Shown: positions 33,547-46,703, counted from the stretch's first letter. The stretch: 64,000 bases of DNA from Cannabis sativa (GCF_029168945.1 NC_083607.1:32287257-32351256); one strand, 5' to 3'. The notes: generated by a model not told the origin, from the letters alone. Made by a program: numbers and translations.

Positions 33547-34221
33547 CTTGCTGCTGAAGTCGGCCGCCTTTCCAAGAACATAATCAACCATGTCTTCGTC
33601 CTGTCCGATTTTGGGGACATGGATGAAGTTAGGAAGATCCTTCAAGATCTTACTGCTGAGAGGCGGCTTCATCAGGAGGCTGCTGAGCGCCGGGAGGCCG
33701 TTGCCAAGGCCAATGAGGAAGAGGCCAAGCGAAGGGAAGCACAGGCGGAGGCAATGATCCGGGAGGAGGCCCTTCGGAGAGACAGGCTGGAGGCCAGGCA
33801 CCAAGAGGAGCTGAGGACGGAGGGCGAAGCCACTGCTAAGGCCAGGCGAGAGCTTCGGGAGGCCAGGGAAGCCTTGGAGGAAATGGCTGCCAAGGTGAGG
33901 TCCTTAGAGGAAACTCACCAGGCAAACTTGGAATCCAGGGCCACCCTGGCCGCGGAGCTGAAGGAGCTTAGAGACTTCAAAGACCAAGCCTCAAAGAAGG
34001 CAAAAAGAGATGAGCTTCTTTCTCCTGTCTCCTGCAGCCGGTGCGCCAAGCGTTTTGATGACGGTGTCTTCATGGCCTGGTCTACAAATGACCAGAACAT
34101 CAAGCTTACCTTCTACCCCAAACCCGAGGAGATGATCGCAAAGTTCCGGGAGAAGAAGAAAAAGCTTGATGCCATGGTGGAGGCACGCATCGGACCTCGC
34201 CTTCCTCCTCGCATCGATTAG
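33547..34221 (+). CDS. Tat antisense gene, C-terminal exon with coiled coil
   Basis: An open exon of 225 codons to TAG at 34219. It starts LAAEVGRLSKNI, then has about 120 residues of heptad-rich Glu/Ala/Arg sequence (about 33650-34000), a strong coiled-coil candidate suggesting oligomerisation. A Cys pair (SCSRCAKRF) follows, and the end is basic (KFREKKKKLDAM). The exon is GC-rich and uninterrupted, in contrast to the broken gag-pol on the other strand. Confidence 0.78.
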   Translation, partial: LAAEVGRLSKNIINHVFVLSDFGDMDEVRKILQDLTAERRLHQEAAERREAVAKANEEEAKRREAQAEAMIREEALRRDRLEARHQEELRTEGEATAKARRELREAREALEEMAAKVRSLEETHQANLESRATLAAELKELRDFKDQASKKAKRDELLSPVSCSRCAKRFDDGVFMAWSTNDQNIKLTFYPKPEEMIAKFREKKKKLDAMVEARIGPRLPPRID

Positions 34222-34716
34222 GTCGCTCCGAGTTTGACCCAGTACAACCAGGATTTCACTCTTTTTTTTATATTTGTTTATTTACAGCTATTTTTCTTGT
34301 ACTTAAGAAAATATTTACATAGCTGTTTCTTTTTTATTTAAAGGGGAGACAATATTTAAGGCCTGTCCCCAGGCCATTTGTATATATTTTGACCTGCCCT
34401 TAGGGCTAGGATTTTTATATTTATATATGATCTTTTTTGATGCACATATCTTTCTTTTGGACCTGTCCTTTGGAAGAGGATGTTTATACTTATTCTTTTC
34501 ATTTTTCTTTTTTGTGCATACTCTTTTTTGACATGCCCTTTGGGTCAAGATATTTTACTTAGTTTGTTTTTTGTCTATCCGTGTGGTATACCTTAGTACC
34601 CCCCTGAGTGGCATAGAAACTTTGTTTTTAAGGCACTCAGTTTTATTTATCATGCGGAGGCTGTATACATTTAGACGGTACAAACTCTTTAAACAAAATC
34701 TAAGTTACATTTTTGG
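34222..34716 (+). terminator. 3' region of the antisense gene and end of pol, with short degenerate repeats
   Basis: About 500 T-rich bases between two convergent genes. Four related motifs occur at 34361 (GCCTGTCCCCAGGCC), 34391 (GACCTGCCCTTAGGGC), 34460 (GACCTGTCCTTTGG) and 34530 (GACATGCCCTTTGGG), roughly 30-70 bp apart and each partly palindromic. They may be transcript 3'-end or structure signals; I infer no specific function. Confidence 0.5.
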
Positions 34717-36525
34717 CTATTGGTAATATTTTCTGAGGTGATCGGCATTCCAGGCTCTTGGCATAATGGTTCCGTCCATCCTTTTTAGCTTGTAAGTGCC
34801 TGAACCGATTTCGTCCTCGATTTCATATGGTCCTTCCCAATTTGGCCCAAGTACCCCAACTCCGGGTTCCTGGGTGGCTGGGAAGACTCTTCTTAAGACC
34901 ACATCCCCAATAGCAAACTTTCTGTTTTTAACTTTGGAGTTAAAATACTTGGTCACCTTCTTTTGATAAGCTGCCATCCGTATTTGAGACTCGTCCCGGA
35001 GTTCTTCAACTTGATCCAGAGCTTCTTGAAGTAAAGCCTGATTTGTGGCTGGATCGTAAGTCGTTCTCATGTGGGACGGGAATAACGTTTCTACCGGGAC
35101 TATCGCTTCGCAACCGTATGCCATTGAAAAAGGCGAGTGGCCGGTCGTGATTCTGGGGGTCATCCGGTAGGCCCATAACACTCTTGGCAACTCTTCGGGC
35201 CAGTTGTTTTTGCAGGCCAGCAGCTTTTTCTTTAGGGTGACCTTTAGGATTTTATTGACTGCTTCTGCTTGACCGTTTGTTTGCGGTCGGGCCACCGCGA
35301 AGAAGCTTTTCACTACTCCGTGTTGGTTGCAGAAGTCAGTAAATTCTTCACAATCAAATTGCTTTCCATTGTCAGAGACTATTTTGTGAGGCAGGCCATA
35401 TCGACACACTATGTTTTTGATAACAAAGTCTAGTGCTTTTTTAGCAGTTGTAGTCTTCATGGGCTTAGCCTCCGTCCATTTGGTGAAGTAGTCTACTGCT
35501 ACTATTGCATACTTTACTCCTCCCTTTCCTGTTGGCAGGGACCCAATAAGATCTATTCCCCAAACCGCGAAGGGCCAGGGACTAGTCATCAGTGTGATTT
35601 CATTTGGAGGAGCTCTCGGTATGTTCGCGAACCTTTGGCACGAATCACACTTTTGGACGTAGTCTATACAATCTTTTTTCATTGTTGGCCAGAAGTATCC
35701 CTGTCTCAATATTTTCTTTGAGAGACTGGGTCCTCCCGTATGATCTCCACAGAACCCTTCGTGGACCTCTAGCATGATTTGTCTAGCTTCAGGGTCTGAT
35801 ACACACCTTAAATAAGGCATGCTGAGTCCTCTTCGGTAGAGAATTTGATCCATCATCACATAACGATGAGCCTGATACTGAATCTTTCGAGATAGTGCCC
35901 TTTCTTGGGGCAACTCACCTTTTGTTATGTATTCTATGATGGGGACCATCCAGCTGGGTTCTTGCCCAACCGTTATTGTGGCCTCTTTTATTTTGATGCT
36001 TGGCTCTGCCAAGCGTTCCACTGGTACTACCCCCAACCCTTCGATTTCACTGTCTGAAGCTAACTTAGCAAGACAATCCGCGTGAGCGTTCTTTTCCTGG
36101 GGGATTCTTTCTATTTTGTAGTCCGTGAACTCGTGGAGCAGCTCCCGGACTATTGTTACATATGCGGCCATTCGCTCGCCGCGTGTTTGGTACTCTCCCG
36201 ATATCTGATTTACGACCAGCTGGGAATCACTGTAGACTTCCACCCTTTTGGCTCCTACGACTTTTGCTAATTTTAGCCCTGCTAATAGGGCTTCATATTC
36301 GGCCTCATTGTTCGAAGCCGGGAAGTCGAACCGGAGGGCCTCCTGGAGTCGTAGTCCGGTCGGGGATATCATTGCCACTCCTGCTCCGGACCCATTTTCA
36401 TTGGAGGCTCCGTCCACAAACACTCTCCATGTGGGGATCGATGGTACCGGCATATTTGCGGTTGTCTCGGCTTCGTTGCATTCGGTAATGAAGTCTACCA
36501 AGGCTTGGCCCTTTATGGAGATTCA
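34717..36525 (-). pseudogene. Tat pol: archaeal-type RNase H and integrase
   Basis: An open frame of 594 codons (36501-34717), entered from the upstream RNase H frame through one TGA at 36523-36525 in a position where relatives have Arg (CGA), a CpG transition. Residues about 24-150 are the second, archaeal-type RNase H: FVDGASNENGSGAG, NNEAEYEAL, VYSDSQLVV. Then comes integrase, which would join element DNA to the chromosome: zinc domain around HEGFCGDHTGG and CDSCQRF, core with WGIDLIG, VSDNGKQF and NGQAEAVNK giving the D, D, E triad. The C-terminal part (GPNWEGPYEI, AWNADHLRKYY) lacks a chromodomain. The frame is otherwise intact, unusual in this window. Confidence 0.92.
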
Positions 36526-37035
36526 GGGAATGTAGTGCAAGTCGAATTGACTTAACTCCATTGCCCACTTGAGGAGCCTTCCGGGTGCTTCAGGTTTTTG
36601 GAGGACTTGCTGGAGCGGGTGGTTGGGTAGCACCTTGATCGGATGTGCTTGGAAGTATGGCCTCAATTTTCTCGAGGCCATTAGGAGGCAAAAGACCAAC
36701 TTTTCGATGATGGGGTACCTCGTTTCTGCTCCTATCATGCGCTTGCTAACATAGTACACGGGATGTTGAGTTTTCTCTTCTTCCCGGACTAGGGCAGCAC
36801 TAACCGCGTGCTCGGAGACTGCCAAGTATAGAAATAGGTCTTCTCCGAGGACAGGTTTTGACAGGATAGGGGGCTTGGCAATTTGTTCTTTTAGTTTCTT
36901 AAATGCCTCCTCGCATTCATCCGACCACTCAAACTTCTGACACTTCTTCAATATGTTGAGGAAGGGGATGCACTTGTCTGTAGACTGGGAGATAAAACGG
37001 CTCAGGGCAGCAACCTTTCCGGTTAGGCTCTGCAC
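36526..37035 (-). pseudogene. Tat pol: RT thumb/connection and first RNase H
   Basis: A segment following a frameshift relative to the RT palm (the two frames overlap at 37023-37035). It contains ALSRFISQSTDKCIPF and FEWSDECEEAFKKLK, standard after the Ty3 RT palm, then an RNase H-like block (LFLYLAVSEHAVSAALVRE, PVYYVSKRM). In Tat elements this first RNase H is often degenerate, and here the usual DAS core reads LAVSEHA. It ends YIP followed by the TGA described for the next segment. Confidence 0.85.
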
Positions 37036-37787
37036 ATCTTTATGTTTTTGGGGGATGGCATGTTCAGGAGAGCTTGGATTTTCTCTGGGTTTGCCTCAAT
37101 TCCCCTCTGGCTAACGATGAAGCCCGAGAACTTCCTTGATTTGACCCCAAAGGTGCATTTCTTTGGGTTGAGCTTCATGCCGTATCTCCGGACTACTTCG
37201 AAACACTCCTCCAAGTCGTCCGCATGGCTACTGCATGCTTTGGACTTGACGAGCATATCATCTACGTAAACCTCCATGTTTCGCCCTAGGAGGCCTTTGA
37301 ACATCCGGTTGACCATTCTTTGGTAGGTCGCTCCGGCGTTCTTCAGTCCGAAGGGCATGACTAGGTAACAGTATACTCCCTTATCGGTCCTGAAGGTAGT
37401 GCACTCTTGGTCTGCCGTATGCATCTTTATTTGATTATACCCGGCATAGACGTCCATGAAGGATAGTAATTTGAATCCAGAAGTGGCGTCTACCATCTGG
37501 TCGATCCTGGGCAGCGGGAAGCAGTCCTTCGGACAAGCTTTGTTTAGGTCAGTGAAATCTATACAAACCCGACAAGTTCTGTTCGGCTTGGGCACCAGGA
37601 CCGGATTGGCTAGCCATTCCGGATAGTATACGTCGCAGATCATGTCGTTGGTCAAAAGCTTATCCACCTCTTTCTCCAGAGCCTCGGCTTTCACCAAGTC
37701 GAGTGGGCGTCGCTTTTGCTGGACTGGCGGCATGTCCGGATTGACGTTGAGGACGTGGGTGATGACATGGGGACTTATGTCAATCAT
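37023..37787 (-). pseudogene. Tat pol: reverse transcriptase palm
   Basis: 254-codon open segment with the Ty3 RT core: VQQKRRPLDLVKAEA, NPVLVPKPNRTCRVCIDF, FPLPRIDQMVDATSG, the catalytic block YVDDMLVKS (about 37255), and KCTFGV. It copies element RNA to DNA in the particle. The upstream linker lies in another frame: gag-protease (37780-39834) runs past this start, and the switch falls in an A-rich run near 37834-37850. It could be an indel in a homopolymer or, less likely, a programmed shift. Confidence 0.9.
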
Positions 37788-39834
37788 GTCCTCTTGGCGC
37801 CATGCAAAGATGTCGATGGCGCCCTTTAGTGTTTTTATTATTTTTTTCTTTTTCCTCTGGATCTAGGTTCTTTCCCAGCCGGAGTACTTTGGTGGAGTCG
37901 AGGTCGCACACTGATAATTCCTCGACGTCCTCCATTGGTTCCACAATTTTTTCAGACCCCACGCGGGGGTCCAACTCATCTTCCTCAGCCATTTCTGGCT
38001 CAATGGTTTCCCGAACCATCAGTACAGGTAGGTGGGTCGCAACATTGTAACATTGCCTTGCTTCCCCCTGGTTTCCTCTCACCGTTCCGATCCCAGCTTC
38101 CTGGGTAGGGAACTTTAGGCACAGGTGCCGAATGGACATGACTGCGCCAAAATCTACCAAGGTCGGTCGGTCGAGGATCGCGTTATAAGCGGTCGGACAG
38201 TCCACCACCACAAAAGTGCAGTATTTGAATGTGCTCTGGGGGGTGTCCGGACACAAGGTGACTGGAAGTCTTACTTTTCCCATCGGGATAAGCGTCGTTC
38301 CATTAAACCCTGTGAGTTGGGACCCACTGGGTGAGAGGTCTCGGTCCGTCAAGCCTATGGCAATGAAGGCCTCCTTGAAGAGTAGGTTCATGGAACTTCC
38401 ATTGTCAATTAAGACTCTGGCCACCACTTTATTAGCGATGGGGGTCTCTATGACTAATGGGTCATGATGAGGGAAGCGCACTGTCTTGGCGTCTTCTTCC
38501 GTGAACGTGATGGGTTGGTCCATCAGCCGGGGCCTTTGAGCTGGGAGTTGAGTAACCTCCCAAACCTCATTGTGTTTCACGGCCCCCGCACACCGCTTTA
38601 GCTCCTTGGGAGTAGTTCCTCCAATATGGGGACCTCCGGAGATCATGGCTACCTTCCCGTTAGGTCTGGGCGGCAGACCGGGGATGTGTTGGGCGTCGCC
38701 CGCGGGAGCAGCTGGAGCCAACGCTCCTGCTGTACCCCCCGGTGTTCCCTGGGGCACACCCCCTGTCCCCTGGCCCGGATTGAGGTGAGGCAGCCTATTC
38801 TTGATCCACTCATAGAGGTGGCCCAATCGGATCAGGTTTTCGATCTCGTCCTTGAGATTCTTGCATTCATTGGTGCTATGACCAATGTCATTGTGGTACT
38901 CGCATCTTTTGCTCGGATCTCTCCGGGAGCTATCTTTGTACAACGGTTGTGGTCTCCGGTAGTGCGTATTTTGCCTAGTAATAAAGTACACACGCTCTTG
39001 GGAGTCCGTCAGCTCCGTGTATTGGGTGTACTGGGGAGTGTACCCCCTCTTCTGGCGCTTCTCCCCCGTCCGGGTGCTACCTTTGGAGGATCTTTTACTC
39101 CTCGAACCCTGGGAAGGGCCTGCCAGGCTAGCGGTCGGAGCTGAGTGTGAAGGAGCTTGTCCATTCATCCCTGAGGGGTTTCCAAAATGGGATGATGCTG
39201 GCGCCAAGGCCTGGCCCTGACTATATCCGGGGGTGGCAGAGAATTGTATGCCGCTTATCGGTGGAGCCGCGGTCGGGGCAGTACCCGAGGGCGGTACTCC
39301 GGGCATGTACCCTGCTATCCCGATGGGATAGTATCCTCCATAAGCCACTATTTGGGCTTCTTCGAGGTTGATATATTTTTGGACTCTCTTCTGGAAGTCC
39401 TGAAGGCTACCAGCCCCCTCTTGTTGTAGTTCATTCCAGAAGGGAGTCCCTGTACGGATGCCTGCTTGGAGAAGCGCAAGCTGTTGTCCGTCATCAACTT
39501 TCTTAGTTTTCGAGGCTTCCTCTCGGAACCTCTTTATATAGTTCTTCAAGGTCTCGGTGGGCAGTTGCTTGATGTTAGTCAAGGCACTGACCTCCAGGTT
39601 GACCTTTCTTGCGGCGACAAACTGTCTCCGGAAATTGGTCTGTAACTTGTTCCAACAGCCCACGGATCCTGGTTCCAGTTTCTTGAACCATTCCTCTGCG
39701 GACCCACTTAAAGTAAGCGGGAAGCACAGACACTTTGCGTCATTGCTGACTCTCATGACCGTCGTGACACGGTTGAACCGCGAGAAGTGGTCGCTTGGAT
39801 CAGAGTTCCCGGTATAAGCTGCCATTTCGGGCAT
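37780..39834 (-). pseudogene. Tat Gag C-terminal part and aspartic protease
   Basis: 684-codon open frame. Residues about 10-165 are the retrotransposon Gag capsid region (DHFSRF, FPLTLSGSAEEWFKKL, LQTNFRRQF, LLQAGIR). A Pro/Ser-rich linker follows, then a zinc-knuckle-like CEYHNDIGHSTNEC in which the second Cys is His, usual for Tat Gags. The protease is near residues 455-570: VLIDNGSSMNLLF carries the DxGS active-site form and YNAILDRPTL is the second conserved block (relatives have Gly before Arg). Gag and protease share one frame, as is normal for Ty3. The N-terminal Gag is in other frames upstream, so this is not the true start. Confidence 0.9.
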
Positions 39835-40712
39835 CTTAAAGTTCTTGGGGAGCTCCGCCTCCAGGATGTGCTTAGCACATGGCTCCCGGTCCTCGCAATC
39901 TGAGTCGGAGTCATCCCCTTTTTGCCTTCGGGAGACTCGGGCAATGTCTTTTCAAAGTATGGCGAGTTCTGCCATAATCCTTCATTCAACGTTCCCGTGG
40001 AGACCGCGGGTCCGTATCTTTTTTGGTCAAGGTGACCCCGGAGGTCACATTGGTTCCCATTGATTTGATTTCTCAGATCAACGGGAGGACATCTCTGTCC
40101 TCTTCTTCCTCTACCTCCGGGCTCTTGGTGCACGGAAACACTTTTTTGGTCCTCTCGATCCTGAGGGCCAAGACTCCATTTTCGGAGCTTGCCCCTCTGC
40201 GGACCTTTCCCTTGAGGGAAATCTGAGCGGACCTTTCGCAGATCCTGCGCCTTTTTCTTTCACCCTAGAGTAGAGGTAGGGTTTTTCGTTTGGTTCCCTT
40301 CAGCAGGATACCTTATGGGGCTAGGCTCCCTAGACTTCTGCTGTTGGGTACTAGGCGAGGATTCCTCTGGTTCCTTGCCAAGGCCAGCAGCCACTGCCTT
40401 GGGATGCACGTGAATGCCAGCCGCCTCCATGGCCTTCTGCATGGCTAGCATCACTTCTTGCATTTTTTGGTTTTATGCTTTCTGAGCTTCGATCTCGGCT
40501 TTGTGATCGATAGCTTTCTGTCTGAGAAGCACCAACTCTGAGTAGCTACCTTCGTCGTAGGCATACTCATCGAGGTTTCCCTCGTAGTCATCATCGGGAA
40601 TTCCTTCTTCTTCCTCAGAACCCTCAGCTGCTCTTGAGGCTACATCTTCCTCATTTGGATCTTGAGCATCTTCTAGTGGGCGAGGCTGACGAGTACTTCT
40701 AGTCTCCACCAT
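39753..40712 (-). pseudogene. Tat Gag N-terminal part, broken
   Basis: Starts at the ATG at 40712 (MVETRSTRQPRPLED), 62 bases inside the 5' LTR boundary. An acidic segment follows (EEEGIPDDDYEGNLDE) to a TAA at 40473, then the same frame resumes (MQEVMLAMQKAMEAAGIH) to 40260. A run in another frame (40133-39753) leads by frameshift into the capsid frame at 39834. Two stops and at least one frameshift prevent full-length Gag. Confidence 0.78.
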
Positions 40713-40774
40713 TTTTGTGAAGTCAAGTGTTCGTTTGCAGTAGCTTTCTTCAGCTCTCAATTAAAGCACCAAAA
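40713..40774 (-). other. Tat leader between 5' LTR and Gag
   Basis: On the minus strand TTTTGGTGCTTTAATTGAGA follows the LTR. The primer site should be here, but I cannot match it with confidence to a specific tRNA. Confidence 0.5.
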
Positions 40775-41560
40775 TGTTGACCGAGGTTTTCGGCAACTAA
40801 TAAAATATTATAAGTTTATAGAGCTATAAGAAATTTATAGAAGGATTTTTACGTGGTTGGGGCGTTAATGAGCCTTAGTCCACGAGTCTTTGTTATTTAT
40901 GGATGTATTTAATACAGAGAATGTATTTGGTGAGTGTTTCACTCTTATAAATACAGAGAATGTTCTTGGTAAGTATTTACTCTTCTTGCTCTTATGCAGC
41001 CCAAGATTCTCGACCCCATTTAATGAGCTTTGAGGGGGTATTTATAGTGTTTTTGGTGGGGTGATCCCCAGAAGTATTGTACAAATGTATCTGTAAGTAT
41101 CCATAAAGTTGGGCATTCCCAATGAATATACCATGAGTAATGCATGGTCAAATCCCTAGGTGCTGTAGGGCTTTTATGTGGAATGTCCTTATTGTCTTTT
41201 GACTGATGTGACTTTTCACAGTGTAGCCGTCGTTAGACTTAAATGATCGTTACTTTGTAGTTGCTGGTTGGAGGTTGTGCCGTCAGACTTTATTGCGTGT
41301 AGCAGTCCCAACACGTTTCCTCCCATGCGACATTAAATGCGACTTGATTGCTCAGGAGAAACTTGACACCCTGTGGAGATGCCTTAGCGTTACTCGAGCT
41401 TCCAGGAGCGTATAGGGTTTCATATGCCTTCTCCGGGAGCTACGCCCCGGACGCTGCCTTATAGCGTAAAGACTTAGCAAATATTTTGAATCATAAATTG
41501 CTTGATCCACGTGTCCTTGTCTGGTTGGTCCACGTATATTGGGCAAAATCAGGGGCAACA
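40775..41560 (-). repeat. Tat element 5' LTR (786 bp)
   Basis: Same length and termini as 29410-30195, with about 20 substitutions by eye and no indel. Confidence 0.95.
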
Positions 41561-41565
41561 GTTTA

Positions 41566-42878
<1,313 letters not shown>

Positions 42879-43827
42879 GGGTGACTATTCAATGGTTACA
42901 TTTTTATCGTAACCATATGGTTACATTTTTTTTTTAAACCTGTAATAGCAGGTTACTAATAGGTAGACTTTCCTTTTTTAGATTTAATTAATTATAATTA
43001 ACTATTTTCTTAAAATAATTAATTAAATAGTAAATATTCCTTTTTTAAAATTATTTAATTATAATTAATTATTTTCTTGAAATAATTAATTAATATTTAA
43101 CAAGACCTCTTTTAGCAATTAATATTTATATTTAAATCCTTACTTGAATTATTTTAATAATTAAACCATTTAATTATAATATTTACAATAAAATTTATTT
43201 TTTTTACAAAAATTAAACTTCTTTTGAAACAAATTAAAATTCTCTTCTTATAATAAATTTTCAAATAATTAATTATTTTTAAATGATATTTAATTATTTT
43301 GTTACAATTATATGAATTAAGTATGAGGCCTAAAGTTAATGAATCGATAACAAGTGCAGCCATTTTTTTTAAAAAAAAATCCTTCAACTTATTTCATTTT
43401 TTACTTTTTAAATATTTAAATAAAAAAATTAAATAATTAAGTGCAATAATTTAAAATTAAGATTACAAGTATAATAAAATTTAAATTATGAAATTATATG
43501 TGTATACTTTTAAATTATAAAAAGTTTTGCTATAAAATTGTAAATAATTTAAGTATAAAAAAATAAATTGCTAAAAGATCCTTATATAGTAATAAATTGC
43601 AAAAAATTAATTAATAATTATAATTAATTTAATTTTAAAATATAATTAATCTTAATTAAAGTTTTATAAGGAAATAAATGATTAGGTCACTTTCAGGTTA
43701 CAAGTTATTTATTATTTATTTTTATTTAATTTCTAAATTAATCACAACCATTTAATAGTAATCTAATGGCTTAAAAAAATGTAACCATGATGGTTACAAT
43801 AAAAATGTAACCATTGAAACCTCTTCC
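42879..43827. mobile_element. MULE-type MITE (949 bp) inside the Ty3 solo LTR
   Basis: Inverted ends: TTCAATGGTTACATTTTTAT near 42888 and its complement near 43818, each followed by a second AACCAT..TGGTTACATTTTTT block. The outermost roughly ten bases are weaker. Flanked by ATGTTATTAT at 42869-42878 and 43828-43837, a 10-bp perfect duplication close to the 9 bp of Mutator elements. The interior is AT-rich with no ORF of substance. The superfamily is assigned from duplication length and is provisional. Confidence 0.75.
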
Positions 43828-43837
43828 ATGTTATTAT

Positions 43838-44512
43838 ATGTTTAGCGTACATGTTGTTTATGCTTGTTAGATTACATTGATAGCGGTAATAGTATACATA
43901 GAGTTCTACTGATTACTGATAAATGTATGTTGGCTAAAATACTAATCGATGTTGTCACATCAATACGGCTAGAGTATGACTAACATATTGAGTATAGGCT
44001 GACATTATGGTCGATAGTATTGTCTTATGAACGTTCTAGACTCAGCACCGTGTGGGACACGAGGATTAGGGTTATGATCAATTGTATGGGCGCTAGGTTA
44101 TAACCCGGGTTATTTGTATGTTATATGTTATGCTTTTCTTACTGAGTCTGTCGACTCACAAGGCTATCTTCATCTGTAGGTAAGGGCAAGGCTAAAGCTG
44201 AGGAGCCGTGAGAGCAAGCAGGTGAAGATTGTGCATGTCGGGGCGGTTAGGCCTGGAGCGTACAATCTTTGGGACATCGAAGCTTTTGTTGTATAGTCGC
44301 TGGGCAACAAACTTTTGTTTATGTGTATAGCAAACTTTTAAAAAGTATTTTGTAAACGGGATCCTGGAATTTTATATATGTAGTACTTTAAGTTTCTAAT
44401 TAAATCAGTAAATTTTAATTATTCACGATTTTCGATAACCTCGTTGATTAGCACGAGCAGCACGGTACGTTTAAAATCACGCTAACAAGCCTATGCTAGT
44501 TAGGGTGTTACA
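43838..44512 (+). repeat. Ty3 solo LTR, 3' part
   Basis: Last part of the solo LTR, with TTACTGAGTCTGTCGACTCA near 44140 and GGTAAGGGCAAGGCTAA near 44180, ending GGTGTTACA. No gene. Confidence 0.8.
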
Positions 44513-44517
44513 AGTGG

Positions 44518-44794
44518 CACTGGATGCAGGGAGTCATATCTTTCCGATAGCTTTTGCATTGTTGACAGTGAAAACCACAATTCCTGGACCTATTTTATGA
44601 GAAAATTGAAATAAACGATTGGTGATGTTGAGAACTTAGCCTTTATTTCGGATAGGCATCAAAGCATTGTTCGTGCTTTAAATATCGTGTTCCCTGATGC
44701 ACACCACGGTGCATGCTACCACCACATTATTATGAACGTCAACCACAAGTTCAAGACCGATGTCTTAACGAATCACATTTACAAATGTGCCTAC
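44518..44794 (+). pseudogene. MULE transposase, part 2 (catalytic core)
   Basis: Central catalytic segment of the transposase. It reads ALDAGSHIFPIAFALL (44520 on), where relatives have DANNHIFPIAFA. A frame slip and one stop follow, then DVENLAFISDRHQSIVRALN (about 44628-44690) with the second catalytic Asp in SDRH, and FPDAHHGACYHHI (about 44690-44730). It stops at a solo copia LTR in the Cys-Ala-Tyr region (44790). The sequence joins part 1 seamlessly once the Ty3 solo LTR and one AGTGG copy are removed. Confidence 0.9.
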
Positions 44795-46703
44795 TGTTGG
44801 GTTTTATGCCCTAAATAAAACTCATTTCATATAATCAGATTTACTTATTAATAAAGATCAGAAATAACATTTTATGTTGCATGGTTCACATGATTTATTT
44901 CATGATTATAGGTATATAATGTATGAATTCTTTTTAAGTCCAGAACATATGAGTTGGTTAAAGATTATAGTGTTGTCAGCACAGTGGAATATAATCTTTA
45001 TTGTATGTTCAAAAGTTGATTCCCTGATTTGTCAGAACACTGGATTTAGACTGACATGGTATAATCAGCGATAGGTATTCTTACACCTTGGAAAAGTGTT
45101 ATGTCCTTTCCAGGACATTGGCAAAGTTTACCAGTATCGGATGTATGGAGTATACATCAGAAGGGACCGATATTGAACTTTGATTAGATATGTTAAAATT
45201 TACCGTAATATCTATTCAATTCAATATCACCTGTTGATCCTAGATCACATGATCGAAATCCTGATATGGTTAGGCTCAATTTCAAGAGTGTTATTCGTGT
45301 TCTTTGATTTGTTAGTTAAGCCTAGTTTTGTATCAGGGTGATACGTACATTTTGGGAACACGGTAATGCAATTGAGTGGGAGCGCTAACATAAATATGGA
45401 ATCTATAGCTTTTATCTGGAAAATAGAAGTAAAAGATGATTTCCTTCGAGCTTAACCAAACGAAGATAAATGGTGGAGATCTCATTTCACTTAGGTGAAA
45501 TATCATTTATACAGGGTTAAGTGTTTTAAGGATAAAATACATTGTAGGATGTTACGGTAATTTAATCCCTGTACAGTGTAAATCATCTATATAGAGGATC
45601 ATTGATCACATTAGGGTTATAACAATGGATAACTAATGACGTGTCTATATCGTGGAACATATAGAGCGTTTCTATATGACTGAGAGTGCAATTCCAAGTT
45701 CTAAGTGTGGATTCAATGAGGAATTAATAAGTTAGGGAATTTACTTGGTAAATTCGGTTCGACTTATTGGAAGCTCGGTTATATAGACCCATGGTCCCCA
45801 TACTAGTTGAGGCCATACTGCTTGTAAGACTCAGTTAATTGATTTTAATTAATCAATTATAATTCTAAAAGTTAGACTATGTCTACTTTATGAATTCTCA
45901 CAGTTTAAGGATGAAATCGTAAAGAAAAGGGTTTCTAGGTTTAATTATTAATTAAGAGACTTTGTATGTCTAATTAATAATTATTTTAAATGACAATATT
46001 ATTTAATAATCTATTTTAGTTATTAAATAATTAGTTTTGGCATTTAAATGATTAGAATTGGAAAAATAGCATTTTTGGAGAAATTGAAATAAAATTGAGG
46101 AAACTGCAAAATCCAAGTGAGGCCCATATCACCCTATGGCCGGCACCTCTTTGTGTGTTTCCCAATTATTATTTTCAATTTTAATTGCCATGTAATTGCT
46201 AATCAAAGCCTAGCAAAAATAGGAAAGTGGTTGATCACACTAAATAAGGCAGTTAATTGATTACACAGTAATTAAGGAAACTGTTTTATTTGGAAAGTTG
46301 TGCTCTCCCTTCTCCCTATATAAAGCAACCTTTGTTCTCTTCTCTTGTAAGCCATAAGCCACGAAATTAAGAGAGAAAAAGAGAGAAAATTTTGAAATCC
46401 TTGTGAGATGAGTAGTGCCCACACACATCAAGTGGTATCTCAATCATAGTATGTAAGACTATGGAATTTCTGCATCAAAGAAGGAGAAAAGAAGATCCAG
46501 GTTCAGATCTTGGTGATGCTCTGCTACAGAAAGGAATCAAGGGCTAGAGATCTGAACGGAAGGAGTCATATTATTCCGCTGCACCCACTGTAAGGTTTTC
46601 TAACTTTATATGTGTTTATTTTCATTGTTTTAGAATTCATATTATGTTGTTAATCCAACATACTTGTTAGTAAATCTAGATCCTGGTAAAATAATTCCCA
46701 ACA
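44795..46703 (+). repeat. Solo copia LTR (1909 bp) in MULE transposase
   Basis: TGTTGGGTTTTATGCCC to ATTCCCAACA with a perfect TSD CCTAC at 44790-44794 and 46704-46708. No internal sequence remains. Confidence 0.95.

Larger units (their letters stand above)
29410..41560 (-). mobile_element. Tat-lineage Ty3/gypsy retrotransposon with antisense gene (12.15 kb)
   Basis: Complete minus-strand element: two 786-bp LTRs (29410-30195 and 40775-41560) and a perfect TSD GTTTA (29405-29409; 41561-41565). Gag, protease, RT, RNase H, a second RNase H and integrase run from 40712 down to 34717. The second RNase H (DGASNENGSG) and lack of a chromodomain identify the Tat branch. Between integrase and 3' LTR, on the opposite strand, is a spliced extra gene (about 30555-34221), as in Retand and Ogre relatives. 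About 20 LTR differences by eye (97% identity) plus several stops and frameshifts in gag-pol indicate a moderately old, inactive copy. Confidence 0.95.

Noticed and set aside
33672..33893. A Ser/Ala-rich minus-strand ORF
   Set aside because: Mirror of the Glu/Ala/Arg coiled-coil exon; no independent support.
37834..37850. Programmed ribosomal frameshift between Tat protease and RT
   Set aside because: The switch falls in an A-rich run, but other frameshifts and stops in the same gag-pol make a simple indel more likely. Tat relatives usually have one frame here.
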